Origin: Rhodospirillales bacterium
GTDB lineage: Bacteria > Pseudomonadota > Alphaproteobacteria > Acetobacterales > Acetobacteraceae
Reading direction: 5' to 3'
DNA: 7,184 nt
Assembly: GCA_903644035.1 (NCBI GenBank)
Contig: CAHJXG010000156.1
Span: 1 to 7,184, forward strand
Under the pieces are notes generated by a model. The model did no database searches, had not been told where the DNA came from, and saw only the letters and a program-made list of their open reading frames with translations. A program made the translations under genes and the position numbers. This document shows, piece by piece, positions 1 to 5,774 of this stretch (position 1 is its first letter; every line of letters begins with the position of its first letter).

Positions 1-675
1 CTCGCCCGACGACAGGAACGCGGCCTTGTCCCAGCCCGCCGTGAGGTCCAGGCCGAGCGCGCCGGCGTAGAAGCGCACGGCCTCTCCGACATCGCCGACC
101 CGCAGGTGGACGTGGCCGATCCGCGTGCCGGGCGGTGCGCCGCCCCACGGCGTCGCGGCGGCGCGGAGCAGGCCTGGCACGTCGAGCGGCCGGTTGGCCA
201 TCTCGACCCGGCGCTCCGCCCCGTCACCGTGCCAGCGCCATTGTGCCGGCGGCCGGTCGGCATAGACCTCGATCCCGTTGCCCTCGGGGTCGCGGAGATA
301 CGCCGCCTCGCTCACCAGATGGTCGGCGCCCCCGTCGAGCTGCCCGCCCAGCGCCCGGTAGTGCGCGAGCCAGCGCCCCAGCTCGGCGCGGGACGGCAGC
401 AGGAAGGCGGTGTGGAACAGCCCGGCGGTGGCCGGGTCGTCCAGCAGCGCGCCGGGCCGGTGCAGCAGGTTCAGGAACACGCTGCCGCCCGCGCCCAGAC
501 GGATGGCGTCGCCGTCGTGCGCGATCACCTCAAGCCCGATGACGTCGCGGTAGAACGCCGCCACGCGGTCGAGGTCGCGCACGGCCAGCGCCACGCCCCC
601 GATGCGCAGCCATTCGGCAGCAACTCCCGCCGGGCGGTTGGGTGGATCGATCGGGCGCTGGGCGGGCGTATCCAT
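1..675 (-). CDS. CatE-like two-domain VOC family ring-cleaving dioxygenase (3' end cut off by window edge)
   Basis: Reading leftward from the ATG at 675, an open frame runs 225 codons to the window edge without a stop. The translation has two vicinal-oxygen-chelate repeats. The first begins near residue 25 (IGGVALAVRDL, then FYRDVIGL). It is followed by FHTAFLLPSR (His88), ADHLVSEAAYLRDPEGNGIEVY (residues 117-138, with His119 and Glu136) and then IGHVHLRVGD (His188, His190) with FYAGALGLDL. This motif order is that of the CatE/catechol-2,3-dioxygenase-like proteins of about 280-300 residues, so some 60-70 residues are missing. Family knowledge: metal-dependent extradiol cleavage of catechols or a glyoxalase-type reaction in the cytosol; the true substrate is unknown. 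The first-repeat position that is usually His is Gly here (IGGVAL). A Shine-Dalgarno-like GGCAGGA lies about 4 bases before the ATG. The gene is divergent from the LysR gene, its probable regulator. Confidence 0.9.
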   Translation of the reverse strand, partial: MDTPAQRPIDPPNRPAGVAAEWLRIGGVALAVRDLDRVAAFYRDVIGLEVIAHDGDAIRLGAGGSVFLNLLHRPGALLDDPATAGLFHTAFLLPSRAELGRWLAHYRALGGQLDGGADHLVSEAAYLRDPEGNGIEVYADRPPAQWRWHGDGAERRVEMANRPLDVPGLLRAAATPWGGAPPGTRIGHVHLRVGDVGEAVRFYAGALGLDLTAGWDKAAFLSSGE

Positions 676-780
676 GGGGTCCTGCCTCGGATGCAATGGC
701 TGACCCGCAAGGTGGTGCATCACCGGGCTATGGAGAATGCCGGGCTGCTCGGGTTGTTCGATACCTGATATATCGACGGC
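676..780. promoter_or_regulatory. Divergent promoter/operator region between dioxygenase and lysR-type gene
   Basis: This 105-bp gap separates two divergent start codons and must carry both promoters. It contains a perfect 6-bp inverted repeat, TCGATA-N7-TATCGA (758-776), in the only AT-rich patch, ending 4 bases before the regulator's ATG. It also contains a near-perfect 14-bp palindrome GGTGGTGCATCACC (711-724, one mismatched pair). The pattern T758-N11-A770 fits the loose LysR-box form. Known for the family: LysR proteins bind such sites to repress their own gene and activate the divergent one. The assignment to this regulator is inference. I could not find convincing -35/-10 pairs for either direction. 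Confidence 0.5.
758..776. repeat. Inverted repeat TCGATA-N7-TATCGA, candidate LysR operator
   Basis: Six-base arms at 758-763 and 771-776 are exact reverse complements with a 7-base spacer, centred on 767. The site sits just upstream of the regulator's ATG at 781, where a bound protein would block transcription or ribosome access. This fits negative autoregulation. No strong Shine-Dalgarno precedes that ATG, because the palindrome occupies the space. Confidence 0.45.
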
Positions 781-1713
781 ATGGATCGGTTCCTCCAGCT
801 TGCGGCGCTCGTGCGCACCGTGGACCGTGGCAGCCAGGCTGCGGCGGCGCGCGAACTGGGCGTCACCGCGGCCATGGTCGGGCGCTACATCCAGGCGCTG
901 GAGGACCGGCTGGGCACACGGCTGCTCAACCGCACGACGGCGCGGCAGAGCCTGACCGAGGCCGGGGCGGCGTTCTACGCCCGCGCCCACGGCATCCTTG
1001 AGCAGATGGAGGAGGCGGAGACGAGCGCCGCCGACCGGCAGGCGGAACCGCGCGGCACGCTGCGGGTCAACGCCCCCATGAGCTTCGGCACGCGCCACCT
1101 CGCCGCCGCCATCGCCGGGTTTCGCCGGGACAACCCGCGGCTGCGGGTCGAGCTGGTGCTCAACGACCGCGTGGTGGACCTGGTCGAGGAGGGCTATGAC
1201 GTCGCGGTTCGGATCGGGCGGCTGGCGGAGAGCGGCCTGATCGCCCGGCGCCTGTCGTCCTGCCGCCTCGTCGTGTGCGCCTCGCCGGGCTACCTGGACC
1301 GCCGTGGCCGGCCGGCGTCGCCGGCGGACCTGCCGGGGCATGACTGCCTCGTGTACAGCTATTCCAGCGACGGCGACATCTGGCGGTTCCATGGTGAGCA
1401 GGGGGAGCAGGAGGTCCGGGTGTCCGGCAGCCTGGTGGCCAACAACGGCGACGCGCTGATGGCCGCGGCGTTGGCGGATCAGGGCATCATCCTGCAGCCC
1501 AGCTTCATCGTCGGCGAGGCGCTGCGGGACGGCTGCCTGCTGCCGGTGCTGCCGGGTTGGCGTCTGGCGGACTTCAACATCTATGCCGTCTACCCTTCGG
1601 CCCGGCACCTGTCGCCGAAGGTGCGCCGCTTCGTGGATTTCCTCGCCGCCCGGTTCCGCGACCCGCCGCCCTGGGAGGGCGACGGCATTGAACGGCCCGA
1701 CGCGGCAGAGTAG
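781..1713 (+). CDS. LysR-family transcriptional regulator (CrgA-like substrate-binding domain)
   Basis: The 310-residue protein has the usual LysR length and layout. The N-terminal winged helix-turn-helix spans about residues 1-60 (FLQLAALVRTVDRGSQAAAA, then VTAAMVGRYIQALEDRLG and RLLNRTT, SLTEAG). A linker helix covers about 62-85. The effector-binding domain begins at RGTLRVNAPMSFG (residue 91) and runs to about 295. The RGTLRVNAP signature and the later RIGRLAESGLIARRL are typical of the CrgA-like subgroup of LysR proteins. The ATG at 781 is chosen because MDRFLQLAALVRTV aligns with the normal start of the family. The protein acts as a cytosolic DNA-binding dimer or tetramer responding to a small, often aromatic, ligand. 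The divergent VOC dioxygenase is the likely target. The GNAT gene starts 53 bp after its stop on the same strand, so some read-through is possible. The effector is unknown. Confidence 0.93.
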   Translation: MDRFLQLAALVRTVDRGSQAAAARELGVTAAMVGRYIQALEDRLGTRLLNRTTARQSLTEAGAAFYARAHGILEQMEEAETSAADRQAEPRGTLRVNAPMSFGTRHLAAAIAGFRRDNPRLRVELVLNDRVVDLVEEGYDVAVRIGRLAESGLIARRLSSCRLVVCASPGYLDRRGRPASPADLPGHDCLVYSYSSDGDIWRFHGEQGEQEVRVSGSLVANNGDALMAAALADQGIILQPSFIVGEALRDGCLLPVLPGWRLADFNIYAVYPSARHLSPKVRRFVDFLAARFRDPPPWEGDGIERPDAAE

Positions 1714-1766
1714 ACTGCGTGATGCTCCGTCGCCTTGCCCCGGTCCGCGGCTGACCGCGACCACCG

Positions 1767-2378
1767 ATGCTTGAGATCGCCACCGTCATCGGCAGCGCGA
1801 TCCTGCCGCATGTCCCCGCCCTGGCCCGGCTGCGCCGCATCGTGTTCCGCGACTGGCCGTACTTGTACGACGGCGACGACGCCCATGAGGCCGAGTACAT
1901 CGCCACCTACGCGCGCTGCCCGCAGGCGGCGCTGGTGATTGCCTGGGACGGGCCGGCGGCGGTGGGCGTGTCATCCTGCCTGCCGCTGCTGGACGAGACC
2001 GACAACGTCGTCGCGCCGTTCCGGGCGGCCGGGCTTGATCCCGCCCGCTGGTTCTACTTCGGGGAGAGCGTGCTGCTGCGGGAGCATCGCGGCGCCGGGG
2101 TGGGCGTCGCGTTCTTCGAGCGGCGGGAGGCCCATGCACGGTCGCTCGGCTATCGCCACGCCGCGTTCTGCGCCGTGCGGCGCCCGGACGACCACCCGAT
2201 GCGACCGCCGGACGCGGTGCCGCTCGACAGGTTCTGGCACCGCCGCGGCTTTGCACGGCGCCCTGGCCTGACCTGCACCATGCGTTGGCGCGACGTGGGG
2301 CAGGAGCGCGAGACGGACCACCCGATGCAGTTCTGGACCAAGGACCTCGCCGGGGACGCGGCCAAGGACACGACATGA
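1767..2378 (+). CDS. GNAT family N-acetyltransferase, first gene of a GNAT/CN-hydrolase/SnoaL-like cassette
   Basis: The 203-residue protein carries a GNAT fold. An N-terminal region has RIVFRDWPYLYDGD (residues 24-37). Beta-4 is WFYFGESVLL (95-104), followed by the acetyl-CoA pyrophosphate-binding loop R108-G-A-G-V-G113 and the helix AFFERREAHARSLG. The C-terminal part has PLDRFWHRRGF and ends with MQFWTKDL. These sequences, as I recall them, are characteristic of the GNAT domain that accompanies a nitrilase-type hydrolase, either fused (B. subtilis YhcX type) or as a neighbour. It probably transfers an acetyl group from acetyl-CoA to an amine made or used by the hydrolase; the substrate is not known. 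An in-frame TGA at 1752 leaves 1767 as the only ATG before the conserved region, although no clear Shine-Dalgarno precedes it. Its stop overlaps the start of the next gene (ATGA), so the two are translationally coupled. Confidence 0.88.
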   Translation: MLEIATVIGSAILPHVPALARLRRIVFRDWPYLYDGDDAHEAEYIATYARCPQAALVIAWDGPAAVGVSSCLPLLDETDNVVAPFRAAGLDPARWFYFGESVLLREHRGAGVGVAFFERREAHARSLGYRHAAFCAVRRPDDHPMRPPDAVPLDRFWHRRGFARRPGLTCTMRWRDVGQERETDHPMQFWTKDLAGDAAKDTT

Positions 2379-3268
2379 CGCTGCGCCTCGGCGTGCTGGA
2401 GTATCCGGTCACGCGGATCGCCGGCCTGGCCGCGTATGCCGACAAGCTGGATGGGCTGGTTGCGGCCGGCGCTTCGGGGGGCGGGCAGCTTCTGGTCATG
2501 CCGGAGTATGCCTGCATGGAGGTGGCCGCCGCCTTTGGCGCCGTGCCCGAACCGGTGGCCGAGCGGGACGCGGTCTGCGCCGCCTCCGGTGAGATCCTGC
2601 GCATCATGCGCGACACCGCGCGCCGCCACGGCGTCTGGCTGCTGCCGGGCACGCTGCCGCGGCGGATCGGCGCGCGCATCGTAAACCGCGCCCCGCTCAT
2701 CGCGCCGGACGGCCGCCTCGCGTTCCAGGACAAGCAGGTGATGACCCGGTTCGAGGCAGAGCACTGGGCCATCGGCGCGGGCGCCCCGCAGCGCGTGTTC
2801 GAGACCGACTGGGGCCGCGTCGGCATCGCCATCTGCTACGACGCCGAGTTCCCGAGCCTCGTGCGCGCCCAGGTTGAGGCCGGCGCCTGGCTGATTCTCG
2901 TGCCCACCTGCACCGACACGATGCACGGCTTCAACCGCGTGCGCCTGTCGGCCCGCGCGCGGGCCATCGAGAACCAGTGCTTCGTGGCCGTTGCCCCCAC
3001 CGTGGGCGACGCGCCGTGGCTCGCCACCCTGGACTGCAACCGCGGCCGGGCCGGCGTCTATGGCCCGGCGGATCGCGGCTTCCCCGAGGACGGCGTGATC
3101 GCCGAGAGGGCGGACGCCTCGGGCTGGCTCTGGGCCGACCTGGACGCGGCGCGGCTCGATGCGGTGCGGGAGCATGGCGCCGTGCGCAACCACCATGACT
3201 GGCCGCCGCACGGGGCCAGGGACAGGCCGGCGGCGGTGGCCGGGATGCAGCCCTATGAGGAGGCGTGA
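2375..3268 (+). CDS. Carbon-nitrogen hydrolase (nitrilase superfamily; YhcX C-terminal-domain type)
   Basis: The 297-residue protein has the nitrilase-superfamily Glu-Lys-Cys triad in the correct contexts: Glu44 in LLVMPEYA, Lys120 in AFQDKQVMTRFE and Cys154 in GIAICYDAEFP. A further acidic pair, E127 and E129, lies in the loop where the family's second glutamate usually is. The alpha-beta-beta-alpha hydrolase core spans about residues 1-270. Family knowledge: a cysteine thioester mechanism that hydrolyses an amide or nitrile, or forms an amide by the reverse reaction. The closest recognisable type is the subgroup often preceded by an acetyltransferase domain, as in YhcX. The start at 2375 is chosen because AAGGA (2364-2368) lies 6 bases upstream and MTLRLGVLEYPV begins the first beta strand. 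The same frame is open from ATG 2285, but those 30 codons lie inside the GNAT gene. The gene overlaps the GNAT stop by ATGA and the next start by one base (TGATG). The substrate is unknown. Confidence 0.92.
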   Translation: MTLRLGVLEYPVTRIAGLAAYADKLDGLVAAGASGGGQLLVMPEYACMEVAAAFGAVPEPVAERDAVCAASGEILRIMRDTARRHGVWLLPGTLPRRIGARIVNRAPLIAPDGRLAFQDKQVMTRFEAEHWAIGAGAPQRVFETDWGRVGIAICYDAEFPSLVRAQVEAGAWLILVPTCTDTMHGFNRVRLSARARAIENQCFVAVAPTVGDAPWLATLDCNRGRAGVYGPADRGFPEDGVIAERADASGWLWADLDAARLDAVREHGAVRNHHDWPPHGARDRPAAVAGMQPYEEA

Positions 3269-3684
3269 TGACCGAAGCCGAAACCCTGGTGCGCGCGTAT
3301 TACGCGGCGTTCAACGCCGGGGACTTCGCCGCCATGCTGGCACTGCTGACCGACGACGTCGAGCACGGCATCAACCAGGGCGGGCGGGAGGTCGGCCGGG
3401 ACGCCTTCGCCCGCTTCATGGCCGGCATGGACGAGAGCTACGCGGAACGCCTGGCCGACCTCGTGGTGATGACGGACCCCACGGGCACCCGGGCCGCGGC
3501 CGAATTCGTGGTGCACGGCACCTACAAGCGCACCGCGCCCGGATTGCCGGAGGCGCGGGGCCAGACCTACGTGCTGCCGGCAGGCGCGTTCTTCACGCTG
3601 CGCGGCGGCCGGGTGGCGCGGATCGACAACTTCTACAACCTTGAGGACTGGCTGCGCCAGGTGCAGGGGGCGGGATCGCCCTGA
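3268..3684 (+). CDS. SnoaL-like / NTF2-fold protein (ketosteroid-isomerase-related)
   Basis: The small 138-residue cytosolic protein has an NTF2-like cone fold. Helix 1 is ETLVRAYYAAFNAGDFAAMLALLTDDV (residues 5-31). A second helix REVGRDAFARFMAGM follows, then beta strands ending in AGAFFTLRGGRVARIDNFYNLEDWLRQV. Proteins like this are annotated as ketosteroid isomerase-related, SnoaL-like or nuclear transport factor 2 family. They bind a hydrophobic ligand and sometimes isomerise or cyclise it. By eye, the catalytic aspartate of true ketosteroid isomerase (five residues after the DD pair) is replaced here, at Ile35/Asn36, so classical isomerase activity is doubtful. ATG 3268 is preferred to GTG 3265 because GAGGAGG (3257-3263) is 4 bases from the ATG but only 1 from the GTG. 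The overlap with the hydrolase stop (TGATG) implies coupled translation and a shared pathway. The specific role is not known. Confidence 0.85.
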   Translation: MTEAETLVRAYYAAFNAGDFAAMLALLTDDVEHGINQGGREVGRDAFARFMAGMDESYAERLADLVVMTDPTGTRAAAEFVVHGTYKRTAPGLPEARGQTYVLPAGAFFTLRGGRVARIDNFYNLEDWLRQVQGAGSP

Positions 3685-3694
3685 CCGGGCGCCG

Positions 3695-4192
3695 CTACGT
3701 CGCCACCTCGTCATCGCCCGGCTGGCGCGGGGCGACGGGCGTGAAGGCGCAGCGGTCCGGCTTGAGGTCGATCAGCGGCGTGCCGTCCAGGCAGTCGAGG
3801 CCGCGGACCATGAGGCTCGTCCCTTCGATGCCGAGCAGGCGCACCAGGCTGGTGCCAATGGGGTTCGGCCGCACGGGGGAGCGGAGCGAAAAGGTGCCGC
3901 GGGCGGAGCCGTCATTCGCCGGGCTTTGCCGCAGCAGGTCGCGCCGGGACAGATGCAGCCAATACAGCACCTCCAGGTGCTCGTACTGTCCCATGCCCTC
4001 CAGCCCGGCCGGCGCCCAGGGCGCGAACACCTCGATCCGGCAGGTCGGGCCGTCGAGCCGGCCCTGGCGCGGGCAGGCCAGGCGGTCGGTCCAGGGCGTG
4101 TGGATGCGTCCGATGAAGAACACCCCGGCGTCCGGAGCCGCCGGCAGCGCCGCGGCGGTCTCCCCCGCCCTGATCTCGTTCAGCCGCACCAT
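3695..4192 (-). CDS. trmO: Short TrmO/TsaA-family protein, tRNA N6-threonylcarbamoyladenosine(37) N6-methyltransferase-like
   Basis: The 165-residue protein reads leftward. It begins with the TsaA/TrmO beta barrel: [12 protein letters not shown] (residues 25-36), [35 protein letters not shown], then the signature [17 protein letters not shown] and the C-terminal [15 protein letters not shown]. The RPNPIG and [10 protein letters not shown] motifs identify the family. Known role: SAM-dependent N6-methylation of t6A at position 37 of certain ANN-decoding tRNAs, giving m6t6A. E. coli TrmO is about 235 residues; this protein ends soon after the barrel, so it lacks the C-terminal domain, like many short TsaA homologues. 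The methyltransferase role is therefore likely rather than certain. The ATG at 4192 is chosen because AGGAGGAG (plus-strand 4198-4205) lies 5 bases upstream. The frame stays open to an ATG at 4462, but that extension is arginine- and proline-rich with no family similarity. Its stop is 10 bp from the convergent SnoaL-like gene's stop. Confidence 0.88.
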   Translation of the reverse strand: MVRLNEIRAGETAAALPAAPDAGVFFIGRIHTPWTDRLACPRQGRLDGPTCRIEVFAPWAPAGLEGMGQYEHLEVLYWLHLSRRDLLRQSPANDGSARGTFSLRSPVRPNPIGTSLVRLLGIEGTSLMVRGLDCLDGTPLIDLKPDRCAFTPVAPRQPGDDEVAT

Positions 4193-4499
4193 GCCTGCTC
4201 CTCCTGAGCGGCCGGCGCCGTCACGCCGCCCGTGTCGCTGCATCGACGGCGCCCCGGCCGTCCCGTCGCGCCCGTCCCCGCCATGGCGGCTCGTCAGGAT
4301 ATGGTCGTTGCGGGGCGATGGACAGGGGCCGTCCTGGCGCAGCGTCGGCGAACTCCGATTCGTTCCGTCTCGCCCAGGCGGCACAGATCGTCCCAAAAAC
4401 AGTATATAACGGCTATTTTGAGCAAAAATTCGATACATTCGGTGGGTAAGGGGTCCGAACAAAGCATCGGAAATCGGATCTTCATAACATTTCTGTCAA
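4193..4499. promoter_or_regulatory. Divergent intergenic region with AT-rich promoter island (trmO / FIST operon)
   Basis: The 307-bp gap lies between two divergent genes. From 4206 to about 4390 it is GC-rich with nothing I recognise. From 4392 to 4500 it turns distinctly AT-rich, the only such stretch in the window, as expected for promoters. Visible elements are a short palindrome TTTTGAGCAAAA (4416-4427), an inverted repeat TTCGG-N12-CCGAA (4438-4459) and a tandem ATCGG/ATCGG pair (4466-4477). A possible minus-strand -10 hexamer TATACT (4406-4401) for trmO lacks a good -35 partner. It would give a leader of about 200 nt. No confident -35/-10 pair is visible for the FIST gene, which may depend on an activator or an alternative sigma factor. 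Confidence 0.45.
4416..4427. repeat. Short palindrome TTTTGAGCAAAA upstream of the FIST operon
   Basis: TTTTG (4416-4420) and CAAAA (4423-4427) are reverse complements around a 2-base centre. The loop is too short for a stable RNA hairpin, so if functional this would be a protein-binding site. It lies 72 bp upstream of ATG 4500 and about 10 bases from the possible minus-strand -10 hexamer at 4401-4406. Such A/T palindromes are easily found by chance in an AT-rich stretch, so support is weak. Confidence 0.25.
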
Positions 4500-5774
4500 A
4501 TGTGCTTCGCCCTGTGCTATCGATCCGGAATGTCGACGAGCCCTGTTACGGATCTGGCCGAAGTTCCAAGCAACTCGGTTCATGTTGCCTACGCCCTGCA
4601 TTATGACACCACCACCGTCATCGAACGTTGCTGTGCGCTGCTTGGGGCCATCGCGCCCGTCCTCCTGCTGGTGTTCTGCGGCGGCAAGCACGATCCGGCG
4701 GCGGCGCTCGCGGCGCTTCAGGCGGCCTATGGCGACGTGCCCGTGGTGGGCGGCTCGGCGGCTGGGGCCATCGGCGGCGGCGAGCTTGGCTACAGCGGCA
4801 TGGAGGTCGGCATCATCGCGTTCGCCGCCTCCAGCCTCGTGCCGCAGGTCCACGTCACCCGTGACCTGCTCGCCGGGGAGGCGCAGGCCGGGGAGGCGCT
4901 CGCGCGCGCGGTGGCCAGCCAGGCGGCCGACGGCGCGGTGGTCCTGCTGTTCTTCGACAGCACCGCATCCACCGTCCCGCTCCGGCTGCACTACGCGAGC
5001 GCGATCGTCGAGGGGTTCCACGCCGGGCTTGGCGCCAAGCGGGTCAACCTGATCGGCGGCGGCCTGCTCACGGACATGAACCTCTCCGACGGCTGGGTGT
5101 TCGACGGGGAGGGCGTGAGCAAGCATTCGGCGGTCGCCCTGGTGTTCCCGCCCGCGATCAAGGCCGACACGGTCGTGATGCACGGCTGCCGCCCGGTCAG
5201 CAGCTTCATGGAGATCACCCGTATCGACGGCGCGGTGGTGCACGAGCTGGACGGGGAGCCGGCCCTCACCGTCATCGAGCGGATGCTCGGGCTGCGCCTC
5301 GGCAGCACCGATGGCAGCGACCTGTCGCTCGTGGCGACGCTGGGCGAGAAGCATGGCGATCCCTTTGCGCCCTATGACGAGAACGCCTACGTCAACCGCC
5401 TGATCCTGGGCGCGAACCGCGCAAACGGCTCGATCACCCTGTTCGAGCCGGACTTCCGCCAGGGCGCCAGGGTGCAGATCATGGCGCGCGACAACGCGCT
5501 GATGCTCGACTCCGTCCGCCAGGGGACTGCTGCGGCCCGCACGCGAATTCAGGTGACCAAGCCCTTCCTGGGACTTTATATCGACTGCGCCGGCCGGGCC
5601 AGTGCCCGCAGCGGCGCGCCCTTCGAAGAGGCTGCCCTGATGATGCGAGACCTGGATGCGTCGTTCCCGCTGCTCGGCTTCTACTCAGGGGTGGAGATCG
5701 CGCCGTTCGGGACCTACAGCCGGCCGCTGGACTGGACCGGGGTCCTCACCCTGCTGACCGAGGTGGCGGGATGA
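4500..5774 (+). CDS. FIST-domain sensor protein (NosP-like; FIST_N plus FIST_C)
   Basis: This 424-residue soluble protein has both FIST halves. The N-terminal domain (about 28-245) contains LLLVFCGGKHD, VPVVGGSAAGAIGGGELGYSG and LIGGGLLTDMNLSDGWVF. It leads into the junction VVMHGCRPVSSFMEIT and HELDGEPAL (about residues 225-255). The C-terminal domain (about 255-405) ends with LGLYIDCAGRAS, LLGFYSGVEIAP and LDWTGVLTLL, the characteristic FIST_C close. Family knowledge: FIST proteins are predicted intracellular small-ligand sensors. The NosP branch binds haem, senses nitric oxide and controls a co-encoded histidine kinase. Several histidines are present, but I cannot say which, if any, binds haem. 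There is no signal peptide or membrane segment. Neither ATG 4500 nor the in-frame ATG 4530 (MSTSPVTD, 414 residues) has a clear Shine-Dalgarno, so the start is uncertain. The stop overlaps the kinase-like gene by ATGA, which indicates partnership. Confidence 0.88.
   Translation: MCFALCYRSGMSTSPVTDLAEVPSNSVHVAYALHYDTTTVIERCCALLGAIAPVLLLVFCGGKHDPAAALAALQAAYGDVPVVGGSAAGAIGGGELGYSGMEVGIIAFAASSLVPQVHVTRDLLAGEAQAGEALARAVASQAADGAVVLLFFDSTASTVPLRLHYASAIVEGFHAGLGAKRVNLIGGGLLTDMNLSDGWVFDGEGVSKHSAVALVFPPAIKADTVVMHGCRPVSSFMEITRIDGAVVHELDGEPALTVIERMLGLRLGSTDGSDLSLVATLGEKHGDPFAPYDENAYVNRLILGANRANGSITLFEPDFRQGARVQIMARDNALMLDSVRQGTAAARTRIQVTKPFLGLYIDCAGRASARSGAPFEEAALMMRDLDASFPLLGFYSGVEIAPFGTYSRPLDWTGVLTLLTEVAG

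Noticed and set aside
106..768. 220-codon plus-strand frame at the left edge
   Set aside because: It is antisense to the VOC dioxygenase, whose conserved motifs on the minus strand are unmistakable. The plus-strand translation resembles nothing.
1786..3211. Long minus-strand open frames (348 and 353 codons) opposite the GNAT and hydrolase genes
   Set aside because: They are antisense to clearly recognisable enzymes, rich in Arg, Pro and Ala with no family motif, and explained by high GC at third codon positions.
3681..3700. Bidirectional terminator between the convergent SnoaL-like gene and trmO
   Set aside because: Only 10 bp separate the stops, and I see no GC hairpin followed by a T run in either direction.
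4416..4440. FNR/NnrR-type site upstream of the NO-sensor-like FIST gene
   Set aside because: The palindrome TTTTGAGCAAAA has only 2 bases between TTG and CAA, whereas the FNR/NnrR family needs a wider symmetric site.
4193..4462. N-terminal extension of trmO to the ATG at plus-strand position 4462
   Set aside because: The extra 90 residues are low-complexity Arg/Gly/Pro sequence encoded by the intergenic region, while ATG 4192 has an excellent AGGAGGAG at the right spacing.
4494..4499. Perfect minus-strand TTGACA as a trmO promoter -35
   Set aside because: At 16-18 bp spacing there is no acceptable -10 (CGATTT or similar), and the start of trmO would be about 270 bp away. Probably chance in AT-rich sequence.
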